Source of the DNA: Bacteroidetes bacterium ADurb.Bin012 | Lineage (GTDB): Bacteria > Bacteroidota > Bacteroidia > Bacteroidales > TTA-H9 | Assembly: GCA_002071415.1 (NCBI GenBank) | Contig: MWFC01000009.1 | Span: 1 to 56,056 of the forward strand | Reading direction: 5' to 3' | Length of the DNA: 56,056 nt | In this document: piece by piece, positions 1 to 7,040 of the stretch | Layout of the letters: each line of letters opens with the position of its first letter | Position numbering within the stretch: the stretch's first letter is position 1 | Position numbers and translations under genes: made by a program | Notes under the pieces: generated by a model | Database searches by the model: none | Told to the model about the DNA's origin: nothing | What the model saw: the letters and a program-made list of their open reading frames with translations, nothing else

Positions 1-1003
1 CGTGTTCTACGACCTGACGACGTTGTACTTTGAAGCCGGTGATGAAGATGACTTGCGCAAGATCGGTTTCAGTAAAGATGGCAAGCATCAATGTCCGCAA
101 ATCTATCTGGGGCTGCTGGTTGGATTGGGAGGTTATGCGATTGGCTATAATATTTTTGAAGGGAACATCAGTGAAGGGCATACCCTGATACCCTTTCTTG
201 AGGAAATGAGTCGCAAGTTCAATTTAGACAAACCTATCGTGGTAGCCGATGCAGGACTTCTCTCCAAAGCAAACATCAATGCATTGGAAGCGAATGGCTA
301 TGAATATATTCTTGGAGCAAGGGTTAAAAATGAGAGTGAAAGGGTAAAGGGGAAAATACTGGCTACGGAATTTAGCGATGGGATGACGGTGAGCATGAAA
401 AAATCGGGCAATACCCGATTGGTAGTGAACTATTCAGCCTGCAGAGCCAAAAAAGATGCGTACAACCGCAAACGAGGTTTAGCCAGGCTTGAAAAGCAGA
501 TCAAATCGGGCAAATTGACTAAATCGAATATCAACAACCGGGGATATAACAAATATCTGAAGTTGAGCGGTGATATTACGATAGAAATCGATTATGAGAA
601 GTACGATAATGACGGGCGATGGGATGGTATCAAAGGTTATCTGACCAATACGAAGTTATCGGATAAGGAAGTAATGGAAAATTACCGAAATCTTTGGCAG
701 ATTGAAAAAGCTTTTCGCATATCCAAGACGGATTTACGCATACGTCCCATCTATCACAGGATACGCAATCGGATAGAAGCACATATTTGCATTGCTTTTA
801 CGGCCTATTGTATACTGAAGGAGCTGGAAAGAGTCCTATACGAAGAGAAATCGGCTATCTCTCTAAAGAGGGCTACAGAGTTGACACAAAACATGTATCA
901 AATCACCTATACATTGCCCGAATCAAAACAAACAAAATCGAAACTTCTCAACATGGATGAGGAGCAGGCCGAACTGTACCGAATTGTTTGTAAAAATTTT
1001 TAG
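1..1003 (+). CDS. IS4/IS1634-type transposase, 5' end off the window
   Basis: A DDE transposase of an insertion sequence; it cuts and joins DNA at the element's ends. The reading frame is open to the left edge, so the first codons lie outside the window; the GTG at position 2 is probably an internal valine. Visible motifs are a first catalytic Asp in FYDLTT, a second Asp in VVADAGLLS, and the IS4-type Y-(2)-x-(3)-E-(6)-K signature in YRNLWQIEKAFRISK near residue 225. The protein is rich in Lys/Arg and ends at TAG 1001-1003. The element's right end must lie just downstream, where a THX-like reading frame begins. Because the left end is missing, the terminal inverted repeats and target duplication cannot be checked here. 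Family assignment is by motif recognition; IS1634 versus another IS4 subgroup is uncertain. Confidence 0.85.
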   Translation, partial: VFYDLTTLYFEAGDEDDLRKIGFSKDGKHQCPQIYLGLLVGLGGYAIGYNIFEGNISEGHTLIPFLEEMSRKFNLDKPIVVADAGLLSKANINALEANGYEYILGARVKNESERVKGKILATEFSDGMTVSMKKSGNTRLVVNYSACRAKKDAYNRKRGLARLEKQIKSGKLTKSNINNRGYNKYLKLSGDITIEIDYEKYDNDGRWDGIKGYLTNTKLSDKEVMENYRNLWQIEKAFRISKTDLRIRPIYHRIRNRIEAHICIAFTAYCILKELERVLYEEKSAISLKRATELTQNMYQITYTLPESKQTKSKLLNMDEEQAELYRIVCKNF

Positions 1004-1004
1004 G

Positions 1005-1175
1005 GTGTTGCATTGCGGAAAACAGGAGAAAAGCAGAAGAGGAAAAATCGTCATTGGAACGTATGGAGTGCGCCGGCCTAAAAAGAAAAAGAAGCACGCT
1101 ATTACAAACCCCATTGAAGTCGAATCAGTTCTTTCTGACAAGCTTCAAAAAAAAAGCAAGAAAAAAGCAGAATAA
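1005..1175 (+). pseudogene. 30S ribosomal protein THX-like, 5' end altered at IS junction
   Basis: The frame encodes GKQEKSRRGKIVIGTYGVRR followed by a lysine-rich tail of about 30 residues. It closely matches the small basic 30S protein THX (the Thermus protein has [26 protein letters not shown]-like sequence), which is common in Bacteroidota. No ATG is present: the codon expected to be the initiator (1014-1016) reads TGC, and the sequence before it runs straight into the transposase stop codon. GTG 1005 and TTG 1008 are in frame and could still start a 56-residue protein, so this may be functional rather than dead. A strong terminator follows at 1206. The THX assignment is by recognition; loss of the native start by IS insertion is inference. 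Confidence 0.6.
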
Positions 1176-1205
1176 GACCTGAGATCATATTTCGCTTTAC
1201 AAAAG

Positions 1206-1254
1206 AATCGGTATCTCGGCAGAAGACTTTCAGAGATACCGATTTCATTTTTAT
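1206..1254 (+). terminator. Rho-independent-type terminator after THX
   Basis: A perfect 12-bp inverted repeat (AATCGGTATCTC at 1206-1217 and GAGATACCGATT at 1233-1244) with a 15-nt loop is followed by a T-rich run. It lies between the THX-like frame and the convergent GlmU-like gene and could serve both. Confidence 0.75.
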
Positions 1255-1266
1255 TTGGGTGTGAAA

Positions 1267-2457
1267 TTAAAGCCTTATATTATTCTTTGTGATTTCGTAT
1301 ACATGTTGGAGGATTTTGAAGTCGACATCGGTGAGTTCAATACCGCGTCGTTTATAGACTTCCTTTGCGGTTTCTATGGCCTTTTCGAAATCGTAGCCTG
1401 AATAACCTGTACTAGGGCCTCCCCATACGAAAGATGGTACAAAATTGCGTTGATATCCGGCACCAAACACATTCGAGCTAATGCCCACTACCGAACCCGT
1501 ATTAAAGGTAGTGTTGATTCCTGTTTTGGAATGATCGCCCAATACAAGCCCGCAAAACTGTAATCCAGTATCTATAAAGCGAGATTGAGGATAATTCCAC
1601 ATCTTAATAGTTTTATAGGTATTATTGAGATTAGCCACATTGGTTCCTGCTGCAATATTACACCATTGACCTACTATCGAATGGCCCAAATATCCTGAAT
1701 GAGGCTTATTGGAGTAGGCCATGATGACAGAATTCTCCACTTCGCCTCCAACTTTTGAATAAGAACCGATAGTAGTGGCTTGATAAATGATTGCATTCAT
1801 TTTTACGATGGCATGCTCACCCACAGCAATAGGGCCTCTCAGGCTTGCTCCGTCCCAAATTTGTGCATTGTGCCCAATATATATGGGACCATCTGTAGCA
1901 TTCAAATTGCAATTTTCCACCAATGCCCCCTCTTCAATAAAAATATTCTCAGGAGCAATTATATGATTACTCTTACTTGGCTCGATAGATTTACTTCCTA
2001 CGGTCAGCATAGCATAATCGGCTTCGATTTGTTTCGCATTGTTCAAGAATAAATCCCATAAATAATTGATTTTGATGATATCTATATCTGTATCGATCTC
2101 TTCGATACCCTCGGTGTCTCCTTCACCAATCTTATCCAGATTTTCCAAAGGAACATGCAGAGCAATGATGGCATCCTTATTTATCAAAGCCTGATTGGGC
2201 TGTAAACCTCGAATGGCTTTTATTAGCTCATCGCTAGGCAAAACGGATCCATTGATGAGAATATTATTCTTCCCCTTGTATAAAGGGTATTTTTCGATTA
2301 AATAATCCTCGGTAAGACTCGAAGTGCTGTCTCCTAAATAATATTCCCATTTCTGACGTATGGTAAGTATCCCTGTCAGTAAATCAGCCACAGGCCTCAA
2401 AAAAGTCAAAGGCAAAAGATTGTTGCGCGAATAATCATCAAAAAGAATGTAATTCAT
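1267..2457 (-). CDS. GlmU-like putative sugar nucleotidyltransferase
   Basis: A 396-residue protein of the Bacteroidota GlmU-like family, often annotated as glucose-1-phosphate thymidylyltransferase. It is probably a cytoplasmic sugar-1-phosphate nucleotidyltransferase with an attached left-handed beta-helix. The N-terminus (MNYILFDDYSRNNLLPLTFLRPVADLLTG) is typical of this group and lacks the classical GxGTRM loop of true GlmU. The region around residues 175-345 has hexapeptide-like repeats with short Ile/Val-Gly steps (IYIGHNAQIWDGASLRGPI, GISSNVFGAG). A TAATTTTG -7 box lies about 75 bp upstream at 2532-2539. The exact nucleotide and sugar cannot be read from sequence. Start is ATG 2455-2457. 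Confidence 0.8.
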   Translation of the reverse strand: MNYILFDDYSRNNLLPLTFLRPVADLLTGILTIRQKWEYYLGDSTSSLTEDYLIEKYPLYKGKNNILINGSVLPSDELIKAIRGLQPNQALINKDAIIALHVPLENLDKIGEGDTEGIEEIDTDIDIIKINYLWDLFLNNAKQIEADYAMLTVGSKSIEPSKSNHIIAPENIFIEEGALVENCNLNATDGPIYIGHNAQIWDGASLRGPIAVGEHAIVKMNAIIYQATTIGSYSKVGGEVENSVIMAYSNKPHSGYLGHSIVGQWCNIAAGTNVANLNNTYKTIKMWNYPQSRFIDTGLQFCGLVLGDHSKTGINTTFNTGSVVGISSNVFGAGYQRNFVPSFVWGGPSTGYSGYDFEKAIETAKEVYKRRGIELTDVDFKILQHVYEITKNNIRL

Positions 2458-2531
2458 AACTTTATACTAACGATTTGAGTGTATTATAAAACAAGAACAC
2501 CTGTCATCTATTTCTAACTACAATTATCAGA

Positions 2532-2539
2532 CAAAATTA
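2532..2539 (-). promoter_or_regulatory. -7 box TAATTTTG for GlmU-like gene
   Basis: Matches the Bacteroidota TAnnTTTG -7 consensus on the minus strand, about 75 bp before the ATG. No good TTTG -33 element is seen at the usual distance. Confidence 0.4.
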
Positions 2540-2732
2540 TAATTCAAAGGTTGAATAAAGTAATTTTTTATTCACAAATAATTAACCAATGCATCATTAC
2601 TATTTCAAAGATAGTCATAAATCATTGAATTTTAATTGGTTTTATGGTCAGAATCCTCTCTGGAAAAAATAAATTTCTTCACAAAACATCCCTGGTTTCG
2701 AACCCTTGACCTATGGCGCAGGTCAATATATT

Positions 2733-2762
2733 AAAAAAACCAGCCTGACACAAGCTGGTTGA
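2733..2762 (-). terminator. rpmE terminator
   Basis: On the minus strand AACCAGCTTGTGTCAGGCTGGTT forms a hairpin with 7-8 paired bases and is followed by a run of seven T. It sits 24 bp past the rpmE stop codon. Confidence 0.8.
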
Positions 2763-2785
2763 ACTAAATTTTCTTATGCAATAAT

Positions 2786-3052
2786 CTATTTTTGTTTGGA
2801 TTGATAATGTTTCTGATACCTGCTCTTGAACTTATCCACTCTTCCCGCAGTATCAACAAGAGTAAGTTTCCCCGTAAAAAAGGGATGCGAAGTATGTGAA
2901 ATTTCAACCTTAACTAAAGGGTACTCTTTACCATCTTCCCAAATAATGGTTTCCTTTGATTTAGCAGTAGAACGGCATAAAAATGCATAATCGTTCGACA
3001 TGTCCTTGAACACAACCAAACGATAATCGGAAGGATGAATATCTTTTTTCAT
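2786..3052 (-). CDS. rpmE: 50S ribosomal protein L31 type B
   Basis: A large-subunit ribosomal protein of the type B (zinc-independent) class. The start is placed at ATG 3050-3052, giving 88 residues beginning [11 protein letters not shown], the conserved N-terminus of the family; a longer frame from further upstream would add 17 unconserved residues. Motifs HPSDYR, SHPFFTG and [14 protein letters not shown] are visible. The CxxC zinc motif of type A L31 is absent, as expected. It lies between the acyl-CoA reductase and the GlmU-like gene, on the same strand, and has its own terminator. Confidence 0.93.
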   Translation of the reverse strand: MKKDIHPSDYRLVVFKDMSNDYAFLCRSTAKSKETIIWEDGKEYPLVKVEISHTSHPFFTGKLTLVDTAGRVDKFKSRYQKHYQSKQK

Positions 3053-3125
3053 ATTTTTATTGAACTTTTCGGGCGGCAAAGGTACAAAATTTTGTAATAA
3101 CAAAAAATATGAAGAGCAGAATATT

Positions 3126-4190
3126 TTATAAATTCTCCAGAAACTTCATCGTATCAACCCCATCAGCATAGTCATCCAGAGCAGGCTGTTGTGATTTTCC
3201 AAAATCCACTTTAATGGGAATTCCCTGAATATGACTGACATTACGTTGAATCTTATCCCTGTTAAAATGGAGGAAAGAGTATATCTCATCCGATTTTTTA
3301 TATGTTTGATAATGAATCACTGCCAATGGACTTTGAATGGAGGGGTGGGAAGTTAGCAGCATGAAACCTATATCATAGAAGGGGATGCGATTCACCAACA
3401 TCACAGCCTTATTGTATTCGTAATTATTATAAAACTTCGAATGATAGGCATAATGAGAATATTTCCGAAAGGCATCGAGCAAAGGTGAGAAATCATAATT
3501 TTCAGGAACGAGCAGGAAGGAAACATTACGGCACCCACGGCCATAATAGATTAAAATATCATCGACAAGACCCGAAAGTTCCTGTGGCGATTCTTGTCCA
3601 TCAAGAATGGCAATGCTGTTCATATTCCTTCGAAATATGTGGGGATATTTCCCAAAATAATATTCGAAATACCTGGAAGTATTGTTCGAACCTGTGGCTA
3701 TTACCGCATCGAAGCCCGAAATTGTACCCTCCGTGATGGTGATGATATTCTTGAATTCAGGATTGGTGTTATGCAGAAATTCAGAAAACCAAGGCAACAA
3801 AAGGAGGTCGTCGGAGGATAATTTCACCAGAATGTTATGACCCGATACGAGTACACATAAAAAATCGTGAAACCCGACTGCTGGTATATTCCCAGCGCAC
3901 ACTACGGCAATAGTTTTCCTGTTGATTCTATCTTCGGGAATAATATAGCGGTTAGCCCAATTTTCGAGTCTCGTTTCGTCGAGCATCAATCCAAGCGCAG
4001 AAAGTGAATATTTTACATGAAAAGGATCAAACCAGAGATTAAAATGATGATTTTCATCGATTATTCTTTGCAATTTCTTTGATAACTCGATTTCTTCATC
4101 AGACGGAGTAAAATAAACACCTGTCAGGGTAATCCACCTCAACAGATTTCCCAAACGTTTCAATATAAATAAACGTTCTGCCTTTGTCAT
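3126..4190 (-). CDS. LuxC-family acyl-CoA reductase
   Basis: A 354-residue NAD(P)H-dependent acyl-CoA/acyl-protein reductase-like enzyme of the LuxC family (an aldehyde dehydrogenase relative), which would reduce a fatty acyl thioester to the aldehyde. The likely catalytic cysteine is C220 in [28 protein letters not shown] near residue 95 is the cofactor-binding region. Bacteroidota carry this gene as a housekeeping member, not linked to luminescence. There is no luxD or luxE nearby. A minus-strand -7 box (TAGCTTTG, 4210-4217) lies 20 bp upstream, back to back with the box of the divergent gene. The physiological substrate is unknown. Confidence 0.85.
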   Translation of the reverse strand: MTKAERLFILKRLGNLLRWITLTGVYFTPSDEEIELSKKLQRIIDENHHFNLWFDPFHVKYSLSALGLMLDETRLENWANRYIIPEDRINRKTIAVVCAGNIPAVGFHDFLCVLVSGHNILVKLSSDDLLLLPWFSEFLHNTNPEFKNIITITEGTISGFDAVIATGSNNTSRYFEYYFGKYPHIFRRNMNSIAILDGQESPQELSGLVDDILIYYGRGCRNVSFLLVPENYDFSPLLDAFRKYSHYAYHSKFYNNYEYNKAVMLVNRIPFYDIGFMLLTSHPSIQSPLAVIHYQTYKKSDEIYSFLHFNRDKIQRNVSHIQGIPIKVDFGKSQQPALDDYADGVDTMKFLENL

Positions 4191-4209
4191 TTTTAAATCT
4201 TTACTTTTG
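4183..4209 (+). promoter_or_regulatory. Promoter for secreted unknown gene (TTTG / TACTTTTG)
   Basis: TTTG at 4183-4186 and TACTTTTG at 4202-4209 match the Bacteroidota -33/-7 pattern, but the 15-bp spacer is shorter than the usual 19-20. It overlaps the first codons of the divergent acyl-CoA reductase gene. Confidence 0.4.
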
Positions 4210-4217
4210 CAAAGCTA
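4210..4217 (-). promoter_or_regulatory. -7 box TAGCTTTG for acyl-CoA reductase
   Basis: TAnnTTTG on the minus strand, directly abutting the plus-strand box at 4202-4209. No clear -33 element is seen. Confidence 0.35.
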
Positions 4218-4270
4218 AGAGATTATGAAGTAATATTTTAAATTGTCACTCGCCTCCACATCAAGATGAT

Positions 4271-5194
4271 ATGAAAAGAACCCTATTATATCTCTTCCTG
4301 CCTGTTTTGGTGAATTTATATTCAAATCAAAGCATTAAGGCTCAAAAAGTGCACCCGAATCAGGATACTTTGCTTGCATATTGGCAGATAATGCTAAGGG
4401 GCGAGAGCGACAGTGTGCAAAGGGTTGCATCGCTCAAAGTAAAGGAGATTCTTTCTCAAAGTTTTACCACAACTCAGTGCCTTTCTCTCAAACTGCCCAA
4501 AGAAATAAGACTCTCGGCATTGATGCCCACAGACTCAGCTTTTCTATTGATCACATGGAATATTCCTCTTTCGACAGGAGGTTATTTTTATGATGGGCTA
4601 CTAGTAGCTAAGAATACACCCGATTCAAAATTATCGGTTTATCCACTGAAAGACAAATCGGATGAGATCAAAAATCCCGAAACTCTCATAACCAGGCCTG
4701 AAAACTGGTATGGCGCTTTGTACTATCAACTATTGGAATTCAAATCGGAGAAAGGTAAATTCTATGTCCTGCTGGGCTGGGATGGAGGCAACGGCCGCAT
4801 ACAAAGAAAAATCATCGAGGTGCTAAGTTTTGATGATGATCACTTGCCTCGATTCGGAGATAAAATTTTCGATCAATCACCCAAAACTCGTCTAATATTC
4901 GAATATGCTTCGGGGAGTTATTTTGTCCTAAGATATGAAAAACAACATTATCGGAAGAAGGTATGGTATAAACGCAAACCTGTCATCAAAGAAGAAGCCA
5001 TGATTGTGATGAATCGTCTGGTATATGAACCGACAGTAGGAGCCAATGTAGCCGCGGCGAATATTCTGGATGCCTATCTTTTTTCCGATGGGAAGCTTAT
5101 TTTACTGAAAGATATAGATGCCAGAAACCCTGAAGAACAAAACCGACCTTCACCTAAGAATCCACCTTCACAGGGTTTAATACCACCCGATTAG
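4271..5194 (+). CDS. Secreted protein of unknown function
   Basis: A 307-residue protein I do not recognise by family. Residues 1-25 (MKRTLLYLFLPVLVNLYSNQ then SIKAQ) form a signal peptide with cleavage expected after KAQ, so it is periplasmic or outer-membrane associated. The mature part is mixed beta/alpha with aromatic-rich stretches (PENWYGALYYQL, GWDGGNGR) and a basic segment (HYRKKVWYKRKPV) near residue 230. The C-terminus is Pro/Asn-rich (RPSPKNPPSQGLIPPD), probably disordered. It is transcribed alone, divergent from the acyl-CoA reductase. No lipobox, TonB box or T9SS tail is visible. Confidence 0.8.
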   Translation: MKRTLLYLFLPVLVNLYSNQSIKAQKVHPNQDTLLAYWQIMLRGESDSVQRVASLKVKEILSQSFTTTQCLSLKLPKEIRLSALMPTDSAFLLITWNIPLSTGGYFYDGLLVAKNTPDSKLSVYPLKDKSDEIKNPETLITRPENWYGALYYQLLEFKSEKGKFYVLLGWDGGNGRIQRKIIEVLSFDDDHLPRFGDKIFDQSPKTRLIFEYASGSYFVLRYEKQHYRKKVWYKRKPVIKEEAMIVMNRLVYEPTVGANVAAANILDAYLFSDGKLILLKDIDARNPEEQNRPSPKNPPSQGLIPPD

Positions 5195-5279
5195 ATTATT
5201 TATTAGCGGATAAGCTATGAAACGATTTCAAATGGCACAAAATAAAAAAATCTGATCAGCAAGATATCCCGATTCACTG

Positions 5280-5774
5280 CTAATATTCTTCTTTCGGCCC
5301 GTGTTTCGAGCGGCGCATATCGTCCAATAATTCTTTTTTGAACATCATTTCGGCCATATAAAGCCTAAACACTTTACTATCGGGTAAAATCTTGCGAAAA
5401 CAAGCATTGTATTTCTTTTCCAGATCAAGCAATTGCGTTTGTTTAATGAAGTATTCATCCATTCTTTGAGCAGCTTCCTTATCGGAAAGCATCATGAGTC
5501 TGTCTAATTCCTGTTTCGAAAGTTTAGGATAAATTTCATTGAGCAATTTATCACGTTTTTCGGAGTATTCATTATAAACGGGCCAGAATTTCTGGCTTTC
5601 GGAAGGCTTCAGCTCGAGCTTTGCACTGAGGTAAGCAATTTTTTGGGCTTTTATTTGTTCCCATTTGTCGGGGTTATCTTGAGGAGGCTGAGCTAAGGTA
5701 ATAATAGGTACTGCAAAGAATGCTAAGTTCAGCAATCCACATCCCAGTATTTTCATCATTCTTTGAGCTTTCAT
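5280..5774 (-). CDS. Spy/CpxP-like periplasmic protein of an ECF sigma module
   Basis: A 164-residue exported helical protein. Residues 1-28 form a signal peptide ending in TLAQ. The mature part is highly charged and alpha-helical, with KIAYLSAKLELKPSESQKFWPVYNEY resembling the LTxxQ-type core of Spy/CpxP chaperones. Bacteroidota homologues are commonly called 'sensor of ECF-type sigma factor'. It starts 4 bp after the anti-sigma-like gene, so the two are co-transcribed. It probably binds misfolded envelope proteins or reports envelope state; this role is inferred from family and context. Confidence 0.75.
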   Translation of the reverse strand: MKAQRMMKILGCGLLNLAFFAVPIITLAQPPQDNPDKWEQIKAQKIAYLSAKLELKPSESQKFWPVYNEYSEKRDKLLNEIYPKLSKQELDRLMMLSDKEAAQRMDEYFIKQTQLLDLEKKYNACFRKILPDSKVFRLYMAEMMFKKELLDDMRRSKHGPKEEY

Positions 5775-5778
5775 AGTT

Positions 5779-6300
5779 TTAAAATTGTGTTATATCATAA
5801 ATCGACATGTGATAATACAAATAATCTATAACCTCCTCTTCTTTGAGCGTTCCGTCGGGGATCAAGCTTCTCGAATAGATGACGCTGTCGAGGTAAGTAT
5901 CATCTTCTTTATTTATAGCATTCAATAAATGGTCATAAGGTAAATTATACAAAATGTGAGAAATGTAATAGTAGTCAGAAGCATCGTTTTGAATATCTCC
6001 CTTCGAAACCACTTGTTTGTCGATTGAGTTTACCTGAGTAGTAAGGGGCTTGAATAAGAAGAAAGCTCCGATAAAAGCAGCCACAGCTATAGTAATGGCT
6101 GGGATCAACCATCTTCTTTGAGTACGAGGGGAATGATCGAAAGAAAGGGTAAAAGTTTGTTCCGATTTAATTTTCTGTATGATGTTTTGGGGAAGGTCGG
6201 CAAAGTAACCTTCAGGAACAGGAAAAGAATTTTTTTTCCCAAAACGAGACTCAAGCCGTTTTTCAGAAATTTCCCTATCGATTTCCTTCTTGGTTTTCAT
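5779..6300 (-). CDS. Anti-sigma-factor-like membrane protein
   Basis: A 173-residue single-pass inner-membrane protein. Residues 1-62 are cytoplasmic and charged, with a VPEGYFADLP motif that is common in small proteins next to Bacteroidota ECF sigma genes. A transmembrane helix spans about residues 64-84 (WLIPAITIAVAAFIGAFFLF), followed by an acidic periplasmic tail. It lies between the ECF sigma gene (50 bp upstream) and the Spy-like gene (4 bp downstream), which suggests it holds the sigma factor at the membrane. No zinc-binding HxxxCxxC anti-sigma motif is present, so the anti-sigma role is inferred from position and topology only. Confidence 0.65.
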   Translation of the reverse strand: MKTKKEIDREISEKRLESRFGKKNSFPVPEGYFADLPQNIIQKIKSEQTFTLSFDHSPRTQRRWLIPAITIAVAAFIGAFFLFKPLTTQVNSIDKQVVSKGDIQNDASDYYYISHILYNLPYDHLLNAINKEDDTYLDSVIYSRSLIPDGTLKEEEVIDYLYYHMSIYDITQF

Positions 6301-6349
6301 TTCTTGTACCCTCTTCTCAGTTTGTTTGACAATAATACAGAAAAAAGGT

Positions 6350-6922
6350 TTAATATATATCCAGATAATGTTCTAATTTCTTAATGGCCAGATGATAACT
6401 CGCCTTGAGGGCACCAACCGAAGTACCCAATATTGCCGACATTTGTTCGTAAGTCAAATCTTCATAATATTTCATATTAAAAACCAAACGTTGTTTTGGT
6501 GGTAGTTTTAGAATGGCCTTCTGAAGCTTGGCCTCGAGTTGATCGCCATTAAAATGTAATGGATTATCAATCAGTTGCTCGAGGTGTTTCTGGACATCCA
6601 CATCGGACGAAAAAATCTTGACTTTCCTGCTTTTTAAGTGCCTCAATGATTCATTCACCGCAATACGGTAAATCCATGTATATAAAGATGATTCCTGTCT
6701 GAAGTTGTCCAAATTTTGCCAAACCTTTACGAAAACATCCTGAACAATATCATTGGCATCTTCATGTCTTATGACCATGCGTCTGACGATAGAGTATATC
6801 CGTTCCTGATAGGTTTTTACTAAGAGCTCAAAACCATAATTTTTGGTTTTTTCCTGAGCTAACAGATTCAAAAGTCGTTTATCATCCTCCTTTGGCAAAA
6901 CTACTTCTATTTTTAAGGTCAA
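6350..6922 (-). CDS. RNA polymerase ECF-type sigma factor
   Basis: A 190-residue sigma-70 family protein with regions 2 and 4 only. Region 2 is visible as YQERIYSIVRRMVIRHEDAN, DIVQDVFVKVWQNLDNFR and YTWIYRIAVNESLRHL (residues about 39-97). Region 4 is LPPKQRLVFNMKYYEDLTYE, then QMSAILGTSVGALKASYHLA (about 144-182). No ATG occurs in frame before codon 49, which lies inside region 2, and an in-frame TAA sits just upstream; initiation must be at TTG 6922 or TTG 6898. It heads the sigma / anti-sigma-like / Spy-like unit and is divergent from the GH3 gene. Confidence 0.92.
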   Translation of the reverse strand: MTLKIEVVLPKEDDKRLLNLLAQEKTKNYGFELLVKTYQERIYSIVRRMVIRHEDANDIVQDVFVKVWQNLDNFRQESSLYTWIYRIAVNESLRHLKSRKVKIFSSDVDVQKHLEQLIDNPLHFNGDQLEAKLQKAILKLPPKQRLVFNMKYYEDLTYEQMSAILGTSVGALKASYHLAIKKLEHYLDIY

Positions 6923-7002
6923 ATTTGATTATTTCATCCTTCTTGATACTTATTTTCAAAACGGCCAAATTACGGTAAAAGTATGCAACAAAACTAATTC
7001 AT

Positions 7003-7010
7003 TACTTTTG
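7003..7010 (+). promoter_or_regulatory. -7 box TACTTTTG for GH3 gene
   Basis: A TAnnTTTG match 30 bp before the chosen ATG; no TTTG -33 is evident. Confidence 0.4.
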
Positions 7011-7040
7011 CCGAGGTTGAAATTATTCAATCTGCTTCTT

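Larger units (their letters stand above)
2458..2785. other. Intergenic region, GlmU-like / rpmE
   Basis: No gene is seen. The stretch holds a -7 box for the GlmU-like gene (2532-2539, minus strand), the rpmE terminator (2733-2762) and, at about 2690-2727, a fragment resembling a tRNA T-arm with a TTGACC/GGTCAA repeat but no complete cloverleaf. Confidence 0.6.

Noticed and set aside
957..1004. A 72-residue protein starting at ATG 957 inside the transposase gene
   Set aside because: The N-terminal 16 codons are just the transposase sequence read out of frame; only the part from about 1005 resembles THX.
2690..2727. tRNA-like sequence (GGGTTCGAAACC-type T-arm on the minus strand)
   Set aside because: No acceptor, D-arm or anticodon arm can be built around it; at most a tRNA fragment.
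3126..4190. A luminescence (lux) gene cluster
   Set aside because: LuxC-type reductases are ordinary in Bacteroidota, and no luxA, B, D or E is nearby.
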